Assembly: GCF_005491705.1 (NCBI RefSeq)
Contig: NZ_CP028092.1
Coordinates: 3,348,001 to 3,412,000 of the forward strand
Direction: 5' to 3'
From: Pontibacter sp. SGAir0037
GTDB lineage: Bacteria > Bacteroidota > Bacteroidia > Cytophagales > Hymenobacteraceae
DNA: 64,000 bases
The notes beneath the pieces were generated by a model. It searched no databases, was not told the DNA's origin, and saw only the letters and a list, made by a program, of their open reading frames with translations. Positions 8,335 to 16,397 of this stretch are shown piece after piece. A program made the translations under genes and the position numbers. Every line of letters starts with the position of its first letter. Position 1 is the stretch's first letter.

Positions 8335-8799
8335 GTGGAGCAGCATTATAGCAGAGATATCTTAAAACAGCAGATTATAGAGGCTGGCTTAAAAGCTACT
8401 CATCAGCGAATAGTCGTATATGAAGCATTGCACGAACTGCACGGGCACCATCCTACTGCAGAGGAGGTTTTTCAACGCCTGAGGCCCGTAAACCCTAGTA
8501 TATCGCTGGGAACCGTTTACAAAACATTAGATTCTTTTGCAGAAAGGGAGCTTGTTAAGCGTGTATTGTCGGAGGAAGGAGGCAAACGCTACGATGCCAA
8601 TAACCTTGCCCATAACCACATCTATTGCAGCAACACCAAAGAAATAATGGATTACCAGGACGAAGAGCTGGAGGCACTGCTGGTTAGTTTTTTCCAGAAA
8701 AGAAATATGGAAAACTTCGAAATCAAAAGTATTTCGGTGCAGCTCACGGGCACTAAAAAAGATCCTGACAAACAAATAAGTATTACCAGAACAGAATAA
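8335..8799 (+). CDS. perR: Fur-family transcriptional regulator, PerR-like
   Basis: A 154-residue metal-dependent repressor with the Fur winged helix (about 5-80) and a C-terminal metal/dimer domain. The five ligands of the PerR regulatory iron site are all in place by alignment from memory with the Bacillus protein: H39, D87, H93, H95 and D106. An Asp rather than Glu at the last position is the PerR-type choice and points to peroxide sensing. The protein has a single cysteine (C98), so the two CxxC pairs that hold structural zinc in most Fur and PerR proteins are missing, as I recall for Leptospira PerR. The start is GTG; no in-frame ATG fits. A promoter and palindrome lie directly upstream and ahpC 39 bases downstream, so the pair is probably one peroxide-induced unit. 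Confidence 0.88.
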   Translation: MEQHYSRDILKQQIIEAGLKATHQRIVVYEALHELHGHHPTAEEVFQRLRPVNPSISLGTVYKTLDSFAERELVKRVLSEEGGKRYDANNLAHNHIYCSNTKEIMDYQDEELEALLVSFFQKRNMENFEIKSISVQLTGTKKDPDKQISITRTE

Positions 8800-8838
8800 T
8801 AATTTTTTAGATTTTTTAACCCCAAACCATAAAATAAA

Positions 8839-9477
8839 ATGGCAGTATTAGTAGGTAAAAAAGCACCTTCTTTCAAAGCTACCGCTGTTGTAAACGGCGA
8901 AGAATTCGAAGAAAACTTCTCATTAGAACAATACATCGGAAAACAGCATGTTGTTTTCTTCTTCTGGCCAATGGACTTTACATTCGTTTGCCCAACTGAA
9001 ATTCTTGCATTCCAGGACAGGCTGGCTGATTTCGAGCGTAAAGGTGTAGCTGTGGTAGGTTGCTCTACCGACACACACTTCTCTCACTTTGCATGGTTAA
9101 ACACACCACAGGACCAAGGTGGTATACAAGGTGTTACTTATCCATTAGTAGCAGATGCGGCTAAAACTATTGCTCAGAACTATGACGTGTTAGCTGGACA
9201 CTATGACTACACCGAAGAAGGTGAAGTAACTTTCGTTGGAGAGCCTGTGGCTTACCGCGGTCTGTTCCTGATCGACAAAGAAGGTGTTGTACGTCACCAG
9301 GTTGTAAACGACCTTCCGCTTGGCCGCAGCATTGATGAAGCGATGCGTGTTGTAGATGCATTGCAGTATTTCGAAGAGAAAGGCGAAGTTTGCCCAGCTA
9401 ACTGGGAAGAAGGTAAAGAAGGTATGCAAGCTACAAAAGAAGGCGTATCTAACTACCTGGCTCAGAGAGCTCACTAA
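8839..9477 (+). CDS. ahpC: Peroxiredoxin, AhpC/Prx1 type (2-Cys)
   Basis: Reduces hydrogen peroxide, organic peroxides and peroxynitrite. The 212-residue product has the peroxidatic Cys at C51 in DFTFVCPTEI and the resolving Cys in the C-terminal GEVCPANW motif, so it is a typical 2-Cys enzyme. The C-terminus ends shortly after, without the YF motif of overoxidation-sensitive eukaryotic forms. No ahpF-like reductase gene is adjacent; thioredoxin could serve instead. It follows the PerR-like gene after 39 bases with no terminator between. The regular, GAA/GTA-rich codon use suggests high expression. Transcription probably ends in the 70-bp palindrome 155 bases downstream. Confidence 0.95.
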   Translation: MAVLVGKKAPSFKATAVVNGEEFEENFSLEQYIGKQHVVFFFWPMDFTFVCPTEILAFQDRLADFERKGVAVVGCSTDTHFSHFAWLNTPQDQGGIQGVTYPLVADAAKTIAQNYDVLAGHYDYTEEGEVTFVGEPVAYRGLFLIDKEGVVRHQVVNDLPLGRSIDEAMRVVDALQYFEEKGEVCPANWEEGKEGMQATKEGVSNYLAQRAH

Positions 9478-9632
9478 GAAATAAAGCCGTTTCGGCACAA
9501 TTACAAAAACCTGACGATTCCGGTTTGCTTGTAAGGCAGTAATCGCCAAACGATAAATCAGAAATAGTGGCTCAGTTGTATCTTTTGCTATATTTCTGAT
9601 GGTATTCAGGAAGAACGCCAGCACGAAACGCT

Positions 9633-9702
9633 TTAATCTCTGTAAAAACAGAAAGCGGCTGTTCCAATTGGAACAGCCGCTTTCTGTTTTTACAGAGATT
9701 AA
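9633..9702. terminator. Perfect 70-bp palindrome between convergent genes
   Basis: Both arms are 35 bases (9633-9667, 9668-9702) with no mismatch and no spacer; the centre is CCAATTGG and the G+C core GCGGCTG is flanked by A5 and T5 runs. It lies between ahpC (+) and the TonB-dependent receptor (-), so it most likely terminates both. Confidence 0.85.
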
Positions 9703-9761
9703 TTTTCAGATCTCCACATTCTTCTCAGTAGCACATCACCATAGTAATTAACAGGCTGCGC

Positions 9762-12188
9762 TTACCTTCCTGTATCGTCGTTTCTGATCTTTTTGCTTTG
9801 TTTGCTACTGCCGTCGCTCATCTGGCCGAACCTCCATTCAAAAGTAACTCTGGCAGAGCGGTTCACATAAAATGACCTTGACTCTGATTCAAAAGTGGGG
9901 GCTGAGCGGGTTCCGGTTTGCCTTACTCCTTTCGCGAAGGGACTATTAAGTCCTACAGTTAAGCTTGCCTTTTTGTCCAGGAACTCTTTCTTGGCAGCAA
10001 TACTATGCCAGTAGTATCCCGAATTTTTTCCTTGCAGGTTAATCCAGCCAGAGCCCATGCTTCCGTTAGCCTGAACAGAGTAATTTTTTGGCAGCTTATA
10101 GGAAGTATTTAAATTAAAATTCCAGATAAAGCCATCGGTACTTTGCCCCAGGCTTGGGCTACTTAACTCTATAAAGCGCAGGTCGGCACCACCATTCAGG
10201 TTCCAGTTCTTGTTCAGCTGCCCTGCCAGGTTAAGGTTTAAGCCGTAAGCTGCACGTTTAGCTATGTTCTCCGGCTTGCTGGTAGACACACCGTTTTCAC
10301 TGACTGTAGACAGATATTCAATCGCGTTGTCGGTATAGCGCCAGTACAGGGAACTGTTCACCGATAACCCTTTTTCTGTGTTCAGGCTGTGTGCCAGCTC
10401 TACGGCATGGCTCAGTTCTGCATTCAGCTTAGGATTTCCGGTTACAAGATTTAAGGTATCTGTCGCATTTACCCAAGGGTTCAGGTACCAGATAAGCGGC
10501 CGCTGAATGCGTTGCGTATAGCTCATCTTATACGTCTGGTTTTTAACGCCTTTAGAAACAGTAACACTAGGTATGATATTATTATACTGGTTAGATAAGT
10601 CTGTGTTAGTAGTATAAAAATCGCCTTCAATTTCAGTACGCTCTAACCGCACACCAGCATTTACATTCCATTTGCTTTTGGTGTCCAGCCTTAACGACGT
10701 ATAGCCAGAATACACCTTCTGAAAATAGTTAAAGTCGTTGGATTGCGTCGGATCAGGAACAAAGGTAGTATTGTTGCCCAAGGCATTTTCTACCCGGAAC
10801 TCGCTGCCTATATCGCGGCGAATTGCTTTAATACCAATTTCCATTTTAAGGTTAGTTGTATCGCGCTTGCCATAAATTTTGAAGGGATGCACATAATCGG
10901 TCTGCACCGTATATTCCTTGTTACGGCTATAGTTATCGCTGTGCTGCCTGCTTAAGATTTCGTTTGCTTCAGAATAGATATCTGTTTCATAAAAGTAATT
11001 ATCCGGCATTCTGCTAAACTGTGTTAACAGAGAGAACTCCTGCCCTTCTTTCTTCAAAGTTTTAGTATAGCCTAAATCCAACTGTCCGTTTCCGTATGGG
11101 TTTCTAAAGCGGCTTTCATTCCGGTAAGACTGCAGGCTGTTGCCTTCCGTATCTTGTAGCCTGCTGAACAGGGTAGTATTATTAGGATAGTTTCCGCCCC
11201 ACACGTTGGCTGAAAAGTTGATACGGCTTGTGGAATCAGGATCGTAATCGATGCTCATTTCGCCATAACCACCTGTGCCGGTATTGTCGGCACTGCTATT
11301 CTGCATGAGAACAGATACAGGAGCACCATCTACCAGAGCTGTGCGTGTAATGCTGTTTTCCCACTGATTGCGGTACTGATAGCCATTCGCCGAAAGCGAG
11401 ATGCCTAATTTCTTCTTTCTATAGTTTAGATTTGTGCCAAGTCCTCTGTTAAAGTTGCCGGCAGTTACGTTAGTAGATCCGTTAAAGCCCTGCAGTCCTT
11501 TTTTAGTAATAATGTTGATTACTCCGGCAGAACCTTCGGCATCGTATTTTGCACCGGGGCTGGTAATAACCTCTACTGTTTTAATAACATTGGCAGGCAT
11601 TTGCCTTAAGGCATCGGCCAGGTTCCGTGCCATCATGCCAGAAGGTTTTCCGTTGATCAACACCTTAATGTTACTGTTGCCTCTCATCTGTACATTGCCA
11701 TCGAGGTCTACATTAAGTGTGGGCACTTTACGTAATACATCGGCAGCTGTACCTCCTGCATTGGAAATGTCTTTTTCAGCATTATACACCAATCGGTCGC
11801 CCTTATCTTCTACAATTGCTTTCATACCTGTTACCTCCACGGCATCCAGCATTTTGCTATCCGAGTTAAGCTTTACAGGCCCAAGCTTAAGCTCAGGCTG
11901 GGCAGCTGTAAGCTTTACAGGAACTATCTTGGTACGATACCCCAGGAAAGTCAGCTCAAGCGTGAAGCTGCCTAAAGGAAGGTTCGAGAATTCAAACGTT
12001 CCCTTACCATCGGCAGCCGTACCTGTCAGTAATTTTCCGCCATCCTTAAGTACGGCATTAGCATAAGGCACAGCCTCGTTTGTGAGCGAATCAACAATAG
12101 TACCGCTAAGCTTACCCGGATTACCAGACTGTGCCACTGCGCTACCAGCCCACACCAATAGCAGCAATAGAGTAAAAAGTTTTTTCAT
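9762..12188 (-). CDS. TonB-dependent receptor, outer-membrane beta-barrel (OMP_b-brl_3 type)
   Basis: An 808-residue outer-membrane protein. After a signal peptide (1-19, ending AVAQ) come a carboxypeptidase-regulatory-like beta sandwich (about 22-110), a plug domain (about 115-235; TAADVLRKVPTLNVDLDGN, IKVLINGKPSG and VITSPGAKYDAEGSAG) and a long C-terminal barrel with many aromatic-alternating strands. It is not of the SusC type: it lacks the SusC-specific signature and has no SusD partner. The substrate cannot be told from sequence; there is no neighbouring transport or siderophore gene. Alone in its transcript; the 428-base upstream gap is the only regulatory space. Confidence 0.92.
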   Translation of the reverse strand: MKKLFTLLLLLVWAGSAVAQSGNPGKLSGTIVDSLTNEAVPYANAVLKDGGKLLTGTAADGKGTFEFSNLPLGSFTLELTFLGYRTKIVPVKLTAAQPELKLGPVKLNSDSKMLDAVEVTGMKAIVEDKGDRLVYNAEKDISNAGGTAADVLRKVPTLNVDLDGNVQMRGNSNIKVLINGKPSGMMARNLADALRQMPANVIKTVEVITSPGAKYDAEGSAGVINIITKKGLQGFNGSTNVTAGNFNRGLGTNLNYRKKKLGISLSANGYQYRNQWENSITRTALVDGAPVSVLMQNSSADNTGTGGYGEMSIDYDPDSTSRINFSANVWGGNYPNNTTLFSRLQDTEGNSLQSYRNESRFRNPYGNGQLDLGYTKTLKKEGQEFSLLTQFSRMPDNYFYETDIYSEANEILSRQHSDNYSRNKEYTVQTDYVHPFKIYGKRDTTNLKMEIGIKAIRRDIGSEFRVENALGNNTTFVPDPTQSNDFNYFQKVYSGYTSLRLDTKSKWNVNAGVRLERTEIEGDFYTTNTDLSNQYNNIIPSVTVSKGVKNQTYKMSYTQRIQRPLIWYLNPWVNATDTLNLVTGNPKLNAELSHAVELAHSLNTEKGLSVNSSLYWRYTDNAIEYLSTVSENGVSTSKPENIAKRAAYGLNLNLAGQLNKNWNLNGGADLRFIELSSPSLGQSTDGFIWNFNLNTSYKLPKNYSVQANGSMGSGWINLQGKNSGYYWHSIAAKKEFLDKKASLTVGLNSPFAKGVRQTGTRSAPTFESESRSFYVNRSARVTFEWRFGQMSDGSSKQSKKIRNDDTGR

Positions 12189-12615
12189 GGTTTTATTTTG
12201 TAGAATTTAAAATCACAGATAAGCTTTGCCGTCTTCTCTCCTCCTGCCGCACTTAGCGTTAACCAAAAGATGCAGAAAATATAATATGGTTGCCTGCGCC
12301 TCATACTTTATTTTATTTAGCATGTATATTATTGACTATCTGTTGGTTAATACAAATATGCAGAAAAGAGAGTGGAAGCAGAAACACAAGTGATTAACAG
12401 AATAATTAAATGGATAAACTGCACTTTTATGAGGACTAACTGCCAAAAGATGCAGGTTGCCACTTCAATTTAAAATAAGAAACAAGCTGCACCAGCTGCA
12501 TGATTTAACGGAGAAGCTACTGTCTGTTTAGCAGCTCATTTTACCGGCACTACTGTTTTGCACAACAATTGGCTGAATAGCTGTTATATTTGCAAAAGAA
12601 ACATGAAGCACAGTT
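12189..12615. other. Divergent intergenic region between the TonB receptor and waaA
   Basis: About 430 bases without a supported gene. It contains a 13-base direct repeat, CCAAAAGATGCAG, at 12263-12275 and 12443-12455, exactly 180 bases apart, and the waaA -7 element at 12585-12592. I do not see an obvious promoter for the receptor. Confidence 0.5.
12585..12592 (+). promoter_or_regulatory. Candidate -7 element for waaA
   Basis: TATATTTG matches TAnnTTTG. The predicted transcript start (about 12599) leaves only some 17 bases before the TTG at 12616, which supports that start over any upstream one. Confidence 0.5.
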
Positions 12616-13869
12616 TTGCCTAAATTACTTTACAACATCGGACTTAGAGCTTATACAACTGCCATTGCACTGGCAGCACCGTTTAACCAAAAGGCAAGGT
12701 TAATGCTGGAGGGCCGTAAGCAACAGTTCGAACGGATAGAGCAGGCGCTACAACACAACCAGGCACCGATCGCATGGTTTCATTGTGCTTCACTGGGTGA
12801 GTTTGAGCAAGGCAGGCCTGTTATAGAGGCTTTTAGAGAAGCGTTTCCTACCTATAAGGTATTTCTCACTTTCTTCTCTCCTTCAGGTTATGAAATCAGG
12901 AAGAACTACCCCGGAGCTGATTATATATTCTACCTCCCGCTCGATAGTGCTTCCAATGCCAGCCAGTTTCTGGAAACAGTGCGCCCTAAGCTGGCTGTGT
13001 TTGTAAAATATGAGTTCTGGCACTATTACCTGCAGGCGCTACACCAGCGCCATATTCCGGCTTTATCTGTTTCGGCTATTTTCCGCCCAGACCAGGTTTT
13101 CTTTAAAAGTTATGGCGGCTTTTACAGAAACATCCTGCGCAACTTTCAGCATATCTATACACAAAACCAAAGTTCTGCCGAGCTACTTCGCCAGAATGGT
13201 ATACACCAGGTAAGTGTCGCCGGCGATACCCGTTTCGATAGGGTATTACAAACTGCGGCCAGTGTAAAAGCCATACCATTGGTTGAGGCTTTTCTGCAAA
13301 GGCAAAAAGCATTTATTATCGGTAGTAGCTGGCCGGCTGATATAGAAGTGTTAGTGCCTCTTATCCAAAAATACAGGAAACAGCTCAAGTTTATTATTGC
13401 CCCGCACGAAATACATGAGGCAGGCATACATGATATACTGCAGGTGCTGGGTGCAGGCACGGTGCGGTTTTCGCAAGCCACTGCCTCAGCAGCTTCTGAA
13501 GCAACAGTTCTTATCATAGATAACATCGGTATGCTTTCATCGCTCTACAGCTATGGCACCTACGCATATGTGGGAGGCGCATTCGGAAAAGGCCTGCATA
13601 ATACTTTAGAAGCAGCCGTTTTCGGACTTCCGCTTTTCTTTGGCACCAACTATACTAAGTTTCAGGAAGCAAAAGACCTGGTAAACCTGGGCTGTGCCTT
13701 CCCGGTTACAAATGCCGATGCACTTATAAGTGCCTTTGAAAAAGTGCACCGGCAACAAGCGCTGCACCAAAGCATAACCAATAGCGAAAAACAATACGTA
13801 CAACAGCAGGCAGGTGCTACTGTTAAAATCATTCAAGATATAAAGCGTCTGTTAAACCCTAACTCATGA
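12616..13869 (+). CDS. waaA: 3-deoxy-D-manno-octulosonic acid (Kdo) transferase
   Basis: Inner-membrane glycosyltransferase (GT30) that adds Kdo to lipid A precursor in LPS core synthesis. The 417-residue product has the N-terminal GT30 domain with WFHCASLGEFEQGRP (about 56-70), the KYEFWHYY motif (about 130), the AGDTRFDRV segment at the domain junction and the YAYVGGAFGKGLHNTLE motif of the sugar-nucleotide domain. Its start is a TTG: the residues PKLLYNIGLRAY fit the family N-terminus. An ATG at 12603 is in another frame and stops after six codons. The stop overlaps the rsgA start by four bases (ATGA), so the two are translationally coupled. Confidence 0.93.
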   Translation: MPKLLYNIGLRAYTTAIALAAPFNQKARLMLEGRKQQFERIEQALQHNQAPIAWFHCASLGEFEQGRPVIEAFREAFPTYKVFLTFFSPSGYEIRKNYPGADYIFYLPLDSASNASQFLETVRPKLAVFVKYEFWHYYLQALHQRHIPALSVSAIFRPDQVFFKSYGGFYRNILRNFQHIYTQNQSSAELLRQNGIHQVSVAGDTRFDRVLQTAASVKAIPLVEAFLQRQKAFIIGSSWPADIEVLVPLIQKYRKQLKFIIAPHEIHEAGIHDILQVLGAGTVRFSQATASAASEATVLIIDNIGMLSSLYSYGTYAYVGGAFGKGLHNTLEAAVFGLPLFFGTNYTKFQEAKDLVNLGCAFPVTNADALISAFEKVHRQQALHQSITNSEKQYVQQQAGATVKIIQDIKRLLNPNS

Positions 13870-14789
13870 AAGGAGTAGTTGTAAAATCCACCGGATCGTG
13901 GTACCTGGTACGTGACGAAGCAGCCAAACTGCATCGTGCCCGCCTGCGTGGCAAATTTAAGCTAAAAGGTATGAAGGTGAGCAACCCGCTGGCAGTTGGC
14001 GACAAAGTGGAATTTGATGTAGAAACGACAGGGGAAGATACAGCTGTAATCAATAAAATCGAGACCCGTGAAAATTACATTATCCGGCAGTCTACCCACA
14101 AAACAGCACATGCACACATTGTTGCGGCTAACATAGATCTTGCGCTGCTCATAGTTACCTTGGTGTCTCCGCGCACCTCCTTCGGCTTTATAGACAGATT
14201 TCTGGTTACCGCAGAAGCATACGATATACCAACTGTTATTGTCTATAACAAAACTGACCTCTACGATGAGGAAATGCAGAATTACCAGCGCCAGATCACG
14301 CACATGTACGAACAGATCGGGTACGATGTAAGGGCTGTATCAGCCAGAAACAACGAAGGTATAGAAGAGCTGAAGAAGCTGCTGCATCACAAGACCACCC
14401 TCCTCTCCGGTCATTCCGGCGTTGGAAAATCGTCGCTCATTAACCTGATTGTGCCCGACCTGGAGCTAAAAACCTCTGAGATTTCTAATTTTTCCGACAA
14501 AGGCGTGCATACCACTACTTTTGCTGAGATGTTTGAAATAGACCCGGAAACATTTATTATTGATACTCCCGGTATAAAAGAATTGGGCATAGTAGATATT
14601 CCGAAAAACGAACTCAGCCATTTTTTTCCGGAAATGCGCGAACGACTGAATCAGTGCCGTTTTAACAACTGCACGCATTTTAACGAGCCTGGTTGTGCTG
14701 TGGTAGAGGCCGTGCGAAAGAATGAGATCTCCCTTACCCGCTTCGAAAGCTACCTGAGCATGCTACACGGCGATGACAACCGGAAGTAA
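13866..14789 (+). CDS. rsgA: Ribosome small subunit-dependent GTPase A
   Basis: Circularly permuted GTPase that acts late in 30S subunit maturation. In order along the 307 residues: an N-terminal OB-fold (about 1-75), then the G4 motif NKTD, G5 SARN, the P-loop GHSGVGKSS, the G3 motif DTPGIKELG, and a C-terminal zinc knuckle with the spacing C-x4-C-x-H-x5-C (CRFNNCTHFNEPGC). This permuted order (G4 before G1) is diagnostic. Overlaps waaA by four bases. Its 3' end converges on the fasciclin gene. Confidence 0.95.
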   Translation: MKGVVVKSTGSWYLVRDEAAKLHRARLRGKFKLKGMKVSNPLAVGDKVEFDVETTGEDTAVINKIETRENYIIRQSTHKTAHAHIVAANIDLALLIVTLVSPRTSFGFIDRFLVTAEAYDIPTVIVYNKTDLYDEEMQNYQRQITHMYEQIGYDVRAVSARNNEGIEELKKLLHHKTTLLSGHSGVGKSSLINLIVPDLELKTSEISNFSDKGVHTTTFAEMFEIDPETFIIDTPGIKELGIVDIPKNELSHFFPEMRERLNQCRFNNCTHFNEPGCAVVEAVRKNEISLTRFESYLSMLHGDDNRK

Positions 14790-14809
14790 CAGAATGCTTT
14801 TAAAAAAAT

Positions 14810-14838
14810 AGGCTGCAAACGCATTACACTTGCAGCCT
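14810..14838 (-). terminator. Terminator of the fasciclin gene
   Basis: Nine-base arms (AGGCTGCAA and complement) with an 11-base loop; on the minus strand the stem is followed by ATTTTTTT. It sits between the convergent rsgA and fasciclin genes, where the T run serves the leftward one. Confidence 0.85.
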
Positions 14839-14852
14839 GACCTGGTGTTTTC

Positions 14853-15488
14853 TCATTGCTGAGCAGGTTCCAGTACCTGGCTTATCGTATGGATCACACC
14901 ATTGCTGCTTTCCTGATCGGCTTCCTGTACTGCGGCTCCGTTTACTGTTAACTGGTTTCCTGCTTTAGAAATTTTTAACTGCTTTCCGCCAACTGTTTTC
15001 AGCATAGCGCCATCCTGCAGGTCGGCTGCTGTTAGTTTGCCGGTAACCAGATGGTTGTTTACCAGTTCTTTTAGCTTTTCCCGGTTATCAGGATCAAAGG
15101 TTTCTTTCATTTCATCCTTCGAAAGCGATTCAAAGGCCTGATCAGTAGGTGCAAAAATGGTATAGGGCCCCGTACCATTAAGCGTTTCAATTAAACCTGC
15201 CTGTTTAAGTGCAGACGTGAACATCGTTAACTCTTTATTAACAGTCACATTCTCCATTATATTCTTCCCGGAAGTCATTTCCCGGCCTCCTACATCAGCC
15301 CTGGTAAGCCCTGTTTCAGGTCCGTCTTTTGTATCCACATGAAAAGCAGGGTTCTGATTCCGCGTTTCTCCCCGCAGGTTCTCACTCTGGGTTTCTTCTT
15401 CAGCCTCAGTATCTCTGCGCAGGTCGCAGCTCATTGTACTGATGCCAAGCACAAAGATAGCCCCCCACATTAAATTTGTTTTTTTCAT
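14853..15488 (-). CDS. Fasciclin (FAS1) domain lipoprotein
   Basis: A 211-residue surface lipoprotein: a signal peptide ends at a lipobox TMSC with the lipidated Cys at residue 21, followed by an acidic, charged linker (about 22-75) and one FAS1 domain (about 78-208). The FAS1 H1 and H2 motifs are visible as TGPYTIFAPTDQAFESL and NGVIHTISQVL. FAS1 proteins usually mediate adhesion or bind ligands at the cell surface. The RETEAEEE-type linker may position the domain away from the membrane. Single-gene transcript, closed by the terminator at 14810-14838. Confidence 0.92.
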   Translation of the reverse strand: MKKTNLMWGAIFVLGISTMSCDLRRDTEAEEETQSENLRGETRNQNPAFHVDTKDGPETGLTRADVGGREMTSGKNIMENVTVNKELTMFTSALKQAGLIETLNGTGPYTIFAPTDQAFESLSKDEMKETFDPDNREKLKELVNNHLVTGKLTAADLQDGAMLKTVGGKQLKISKAGNQLTVNGAAVQEADQESSNGVIHTISQVLEPAQQ

Positions 15489-15641
15489 AGCTTGGTCATG
15501 GTTTTAAGTTCCGGTTCTGATACCTCCCTTGTACTAACTATGTAGTACGTAGTTTTATAGGATGCTGGTTCTTAAAACCTTCTGACTGAGTTATAAATAG
15601 TACAAAGCCGCATTTATAGAACTCCTAAACTATAAAATGCT

Positions 15642-15649
15642 TATTTTTG
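15642..15649 (+). promoter_or_regulatory. Candidate -7 element for the cyclophilin gene
   Basis: TATTTTTG matches TAnnTTTG and predicts a leader of about 27 bases before the ATG at 15683. Confidence 0.45.
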
Positions 15650-15682
15650 TATAAGTATTTACATCAGAATTAATTTTTCAGA

Positions 15683-16141
15683 ATGAAGACAGCAGAAATT
15701 CATACAGGTAAAGGTGTTATGAAAGTGGAGTTCTACGAGAAAGACGCTCCTAAAACAGTAGAAAACTTTGTGTCACTTGCCCAAAAAGGCTTTTACGATG
15801 GCTTAACTTTTCACAGGGTAATTCCTGATTTTGTGATACAGGGAGGTTGCCCTAACAGCCGCGAAGGCGCCAAAGGTGTACCAGGCACAGGCGGCCCAGG
15901 CTACAAAATCGACTGCGAACTTACCGGTGATAACCAATACCACGATCGTGGTGTACTTTCTATGGCACATGCAGGTCGCAATACGGGTGGCTCGCAATTT
16001 TTTATCTGCCACAGCAGAAACAACACAGCCCATTTAGACCGCAACCATACCTGCTTTGGCAAAGTGGTAGAAGGCCTGGATGTGATCGACCAGATCAGAG
16101 CAAACGATAAAATCGAGAAGATTGTAGTAAACGAAGCTTAA
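15683..16141 (+). CDS. Peptidyl-prolyl cis-trans isomerase, cyclophilin type
   Basis: Cytoplasmic proline isomerase; the 152-residue protein has no signal peptide. Cyclophilin signatures include [13 protein letters not shown], the GGSQFFI core (about 101-107) and a FGKVVEG segment near the end. At the position where human cyclophilin A has the cyclosporin-binding Trp it has His ([12 protein letters not shown]), as in many bacterial enzymes. Closed by an 18-bp perfect hairpin (16158-16200). It is separate from its neighbours on both sides. Confidence 0.95.
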   Translation: MKTAEIHTGKGVMKVEFYEKDAPKTVENFVSLAQKGFYDGLTFHRVIPDFVIQGGCPNSREGAKGVPGTGGPGYKIDCELTGDNQYHDRGVLSMAHAGRNTGGSQFFICHSRNNTAHLDRNHTCFGKVVEGLDVIDQIRANDKIEKIVVNEA

Positions 16142-16157
16142 TAGCTTACACTGATTA

Positions 16158-16200
16158 TTTCATACAAAAGGCTGCTCAAAAGGCAGCCTTTTGTATGAAA
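16158..16200. terminator. Long hairpin after the cyclophilin gene
   Basis: Perfect 18-bp arms (16158-16175 and 16183-16200) with a 7-base loop. The A and T runs near the middle of the stem make it usable in both directions. Confidence 0.9.
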
Positions 16201-16355
16201 ATGACTATAAAAATGCTGCTAAAGCCATCCTTTTTTGATCTTTTTCTCCGATAGCTCCATTTTTATTCATAGATTTACCTTAACTACCTGGCATCCGTAG
16301 GTACGCATACCTGCCACAACCATACTTTATGATGCCACTTATTTCTTTACTCTAA

Positions 16356-16363
16356 TAAATTTG
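16356..16363 (+). promoter_or_regulatory. Candidate -7 element for the symporter gene
   Basis: TAAATTTG matches TAnnTTTG; predicted leader about 28 bases to the ATG at 16398. Confidence 0.45.
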
Positions 16364-16397
16364 CAGGTTTTATTTAGCAGCCCTGCCTTTATCTTTT

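Noticed and set aside
11434-12066. Long plus-strand open frame of about 210 codons opposite the TonB receptor gene
   Set aside because: It is antisense to the plug and carboxypeptidase-like region, has no family motifs and is Ser/Pro/Leu-rich as expected of a shadow.
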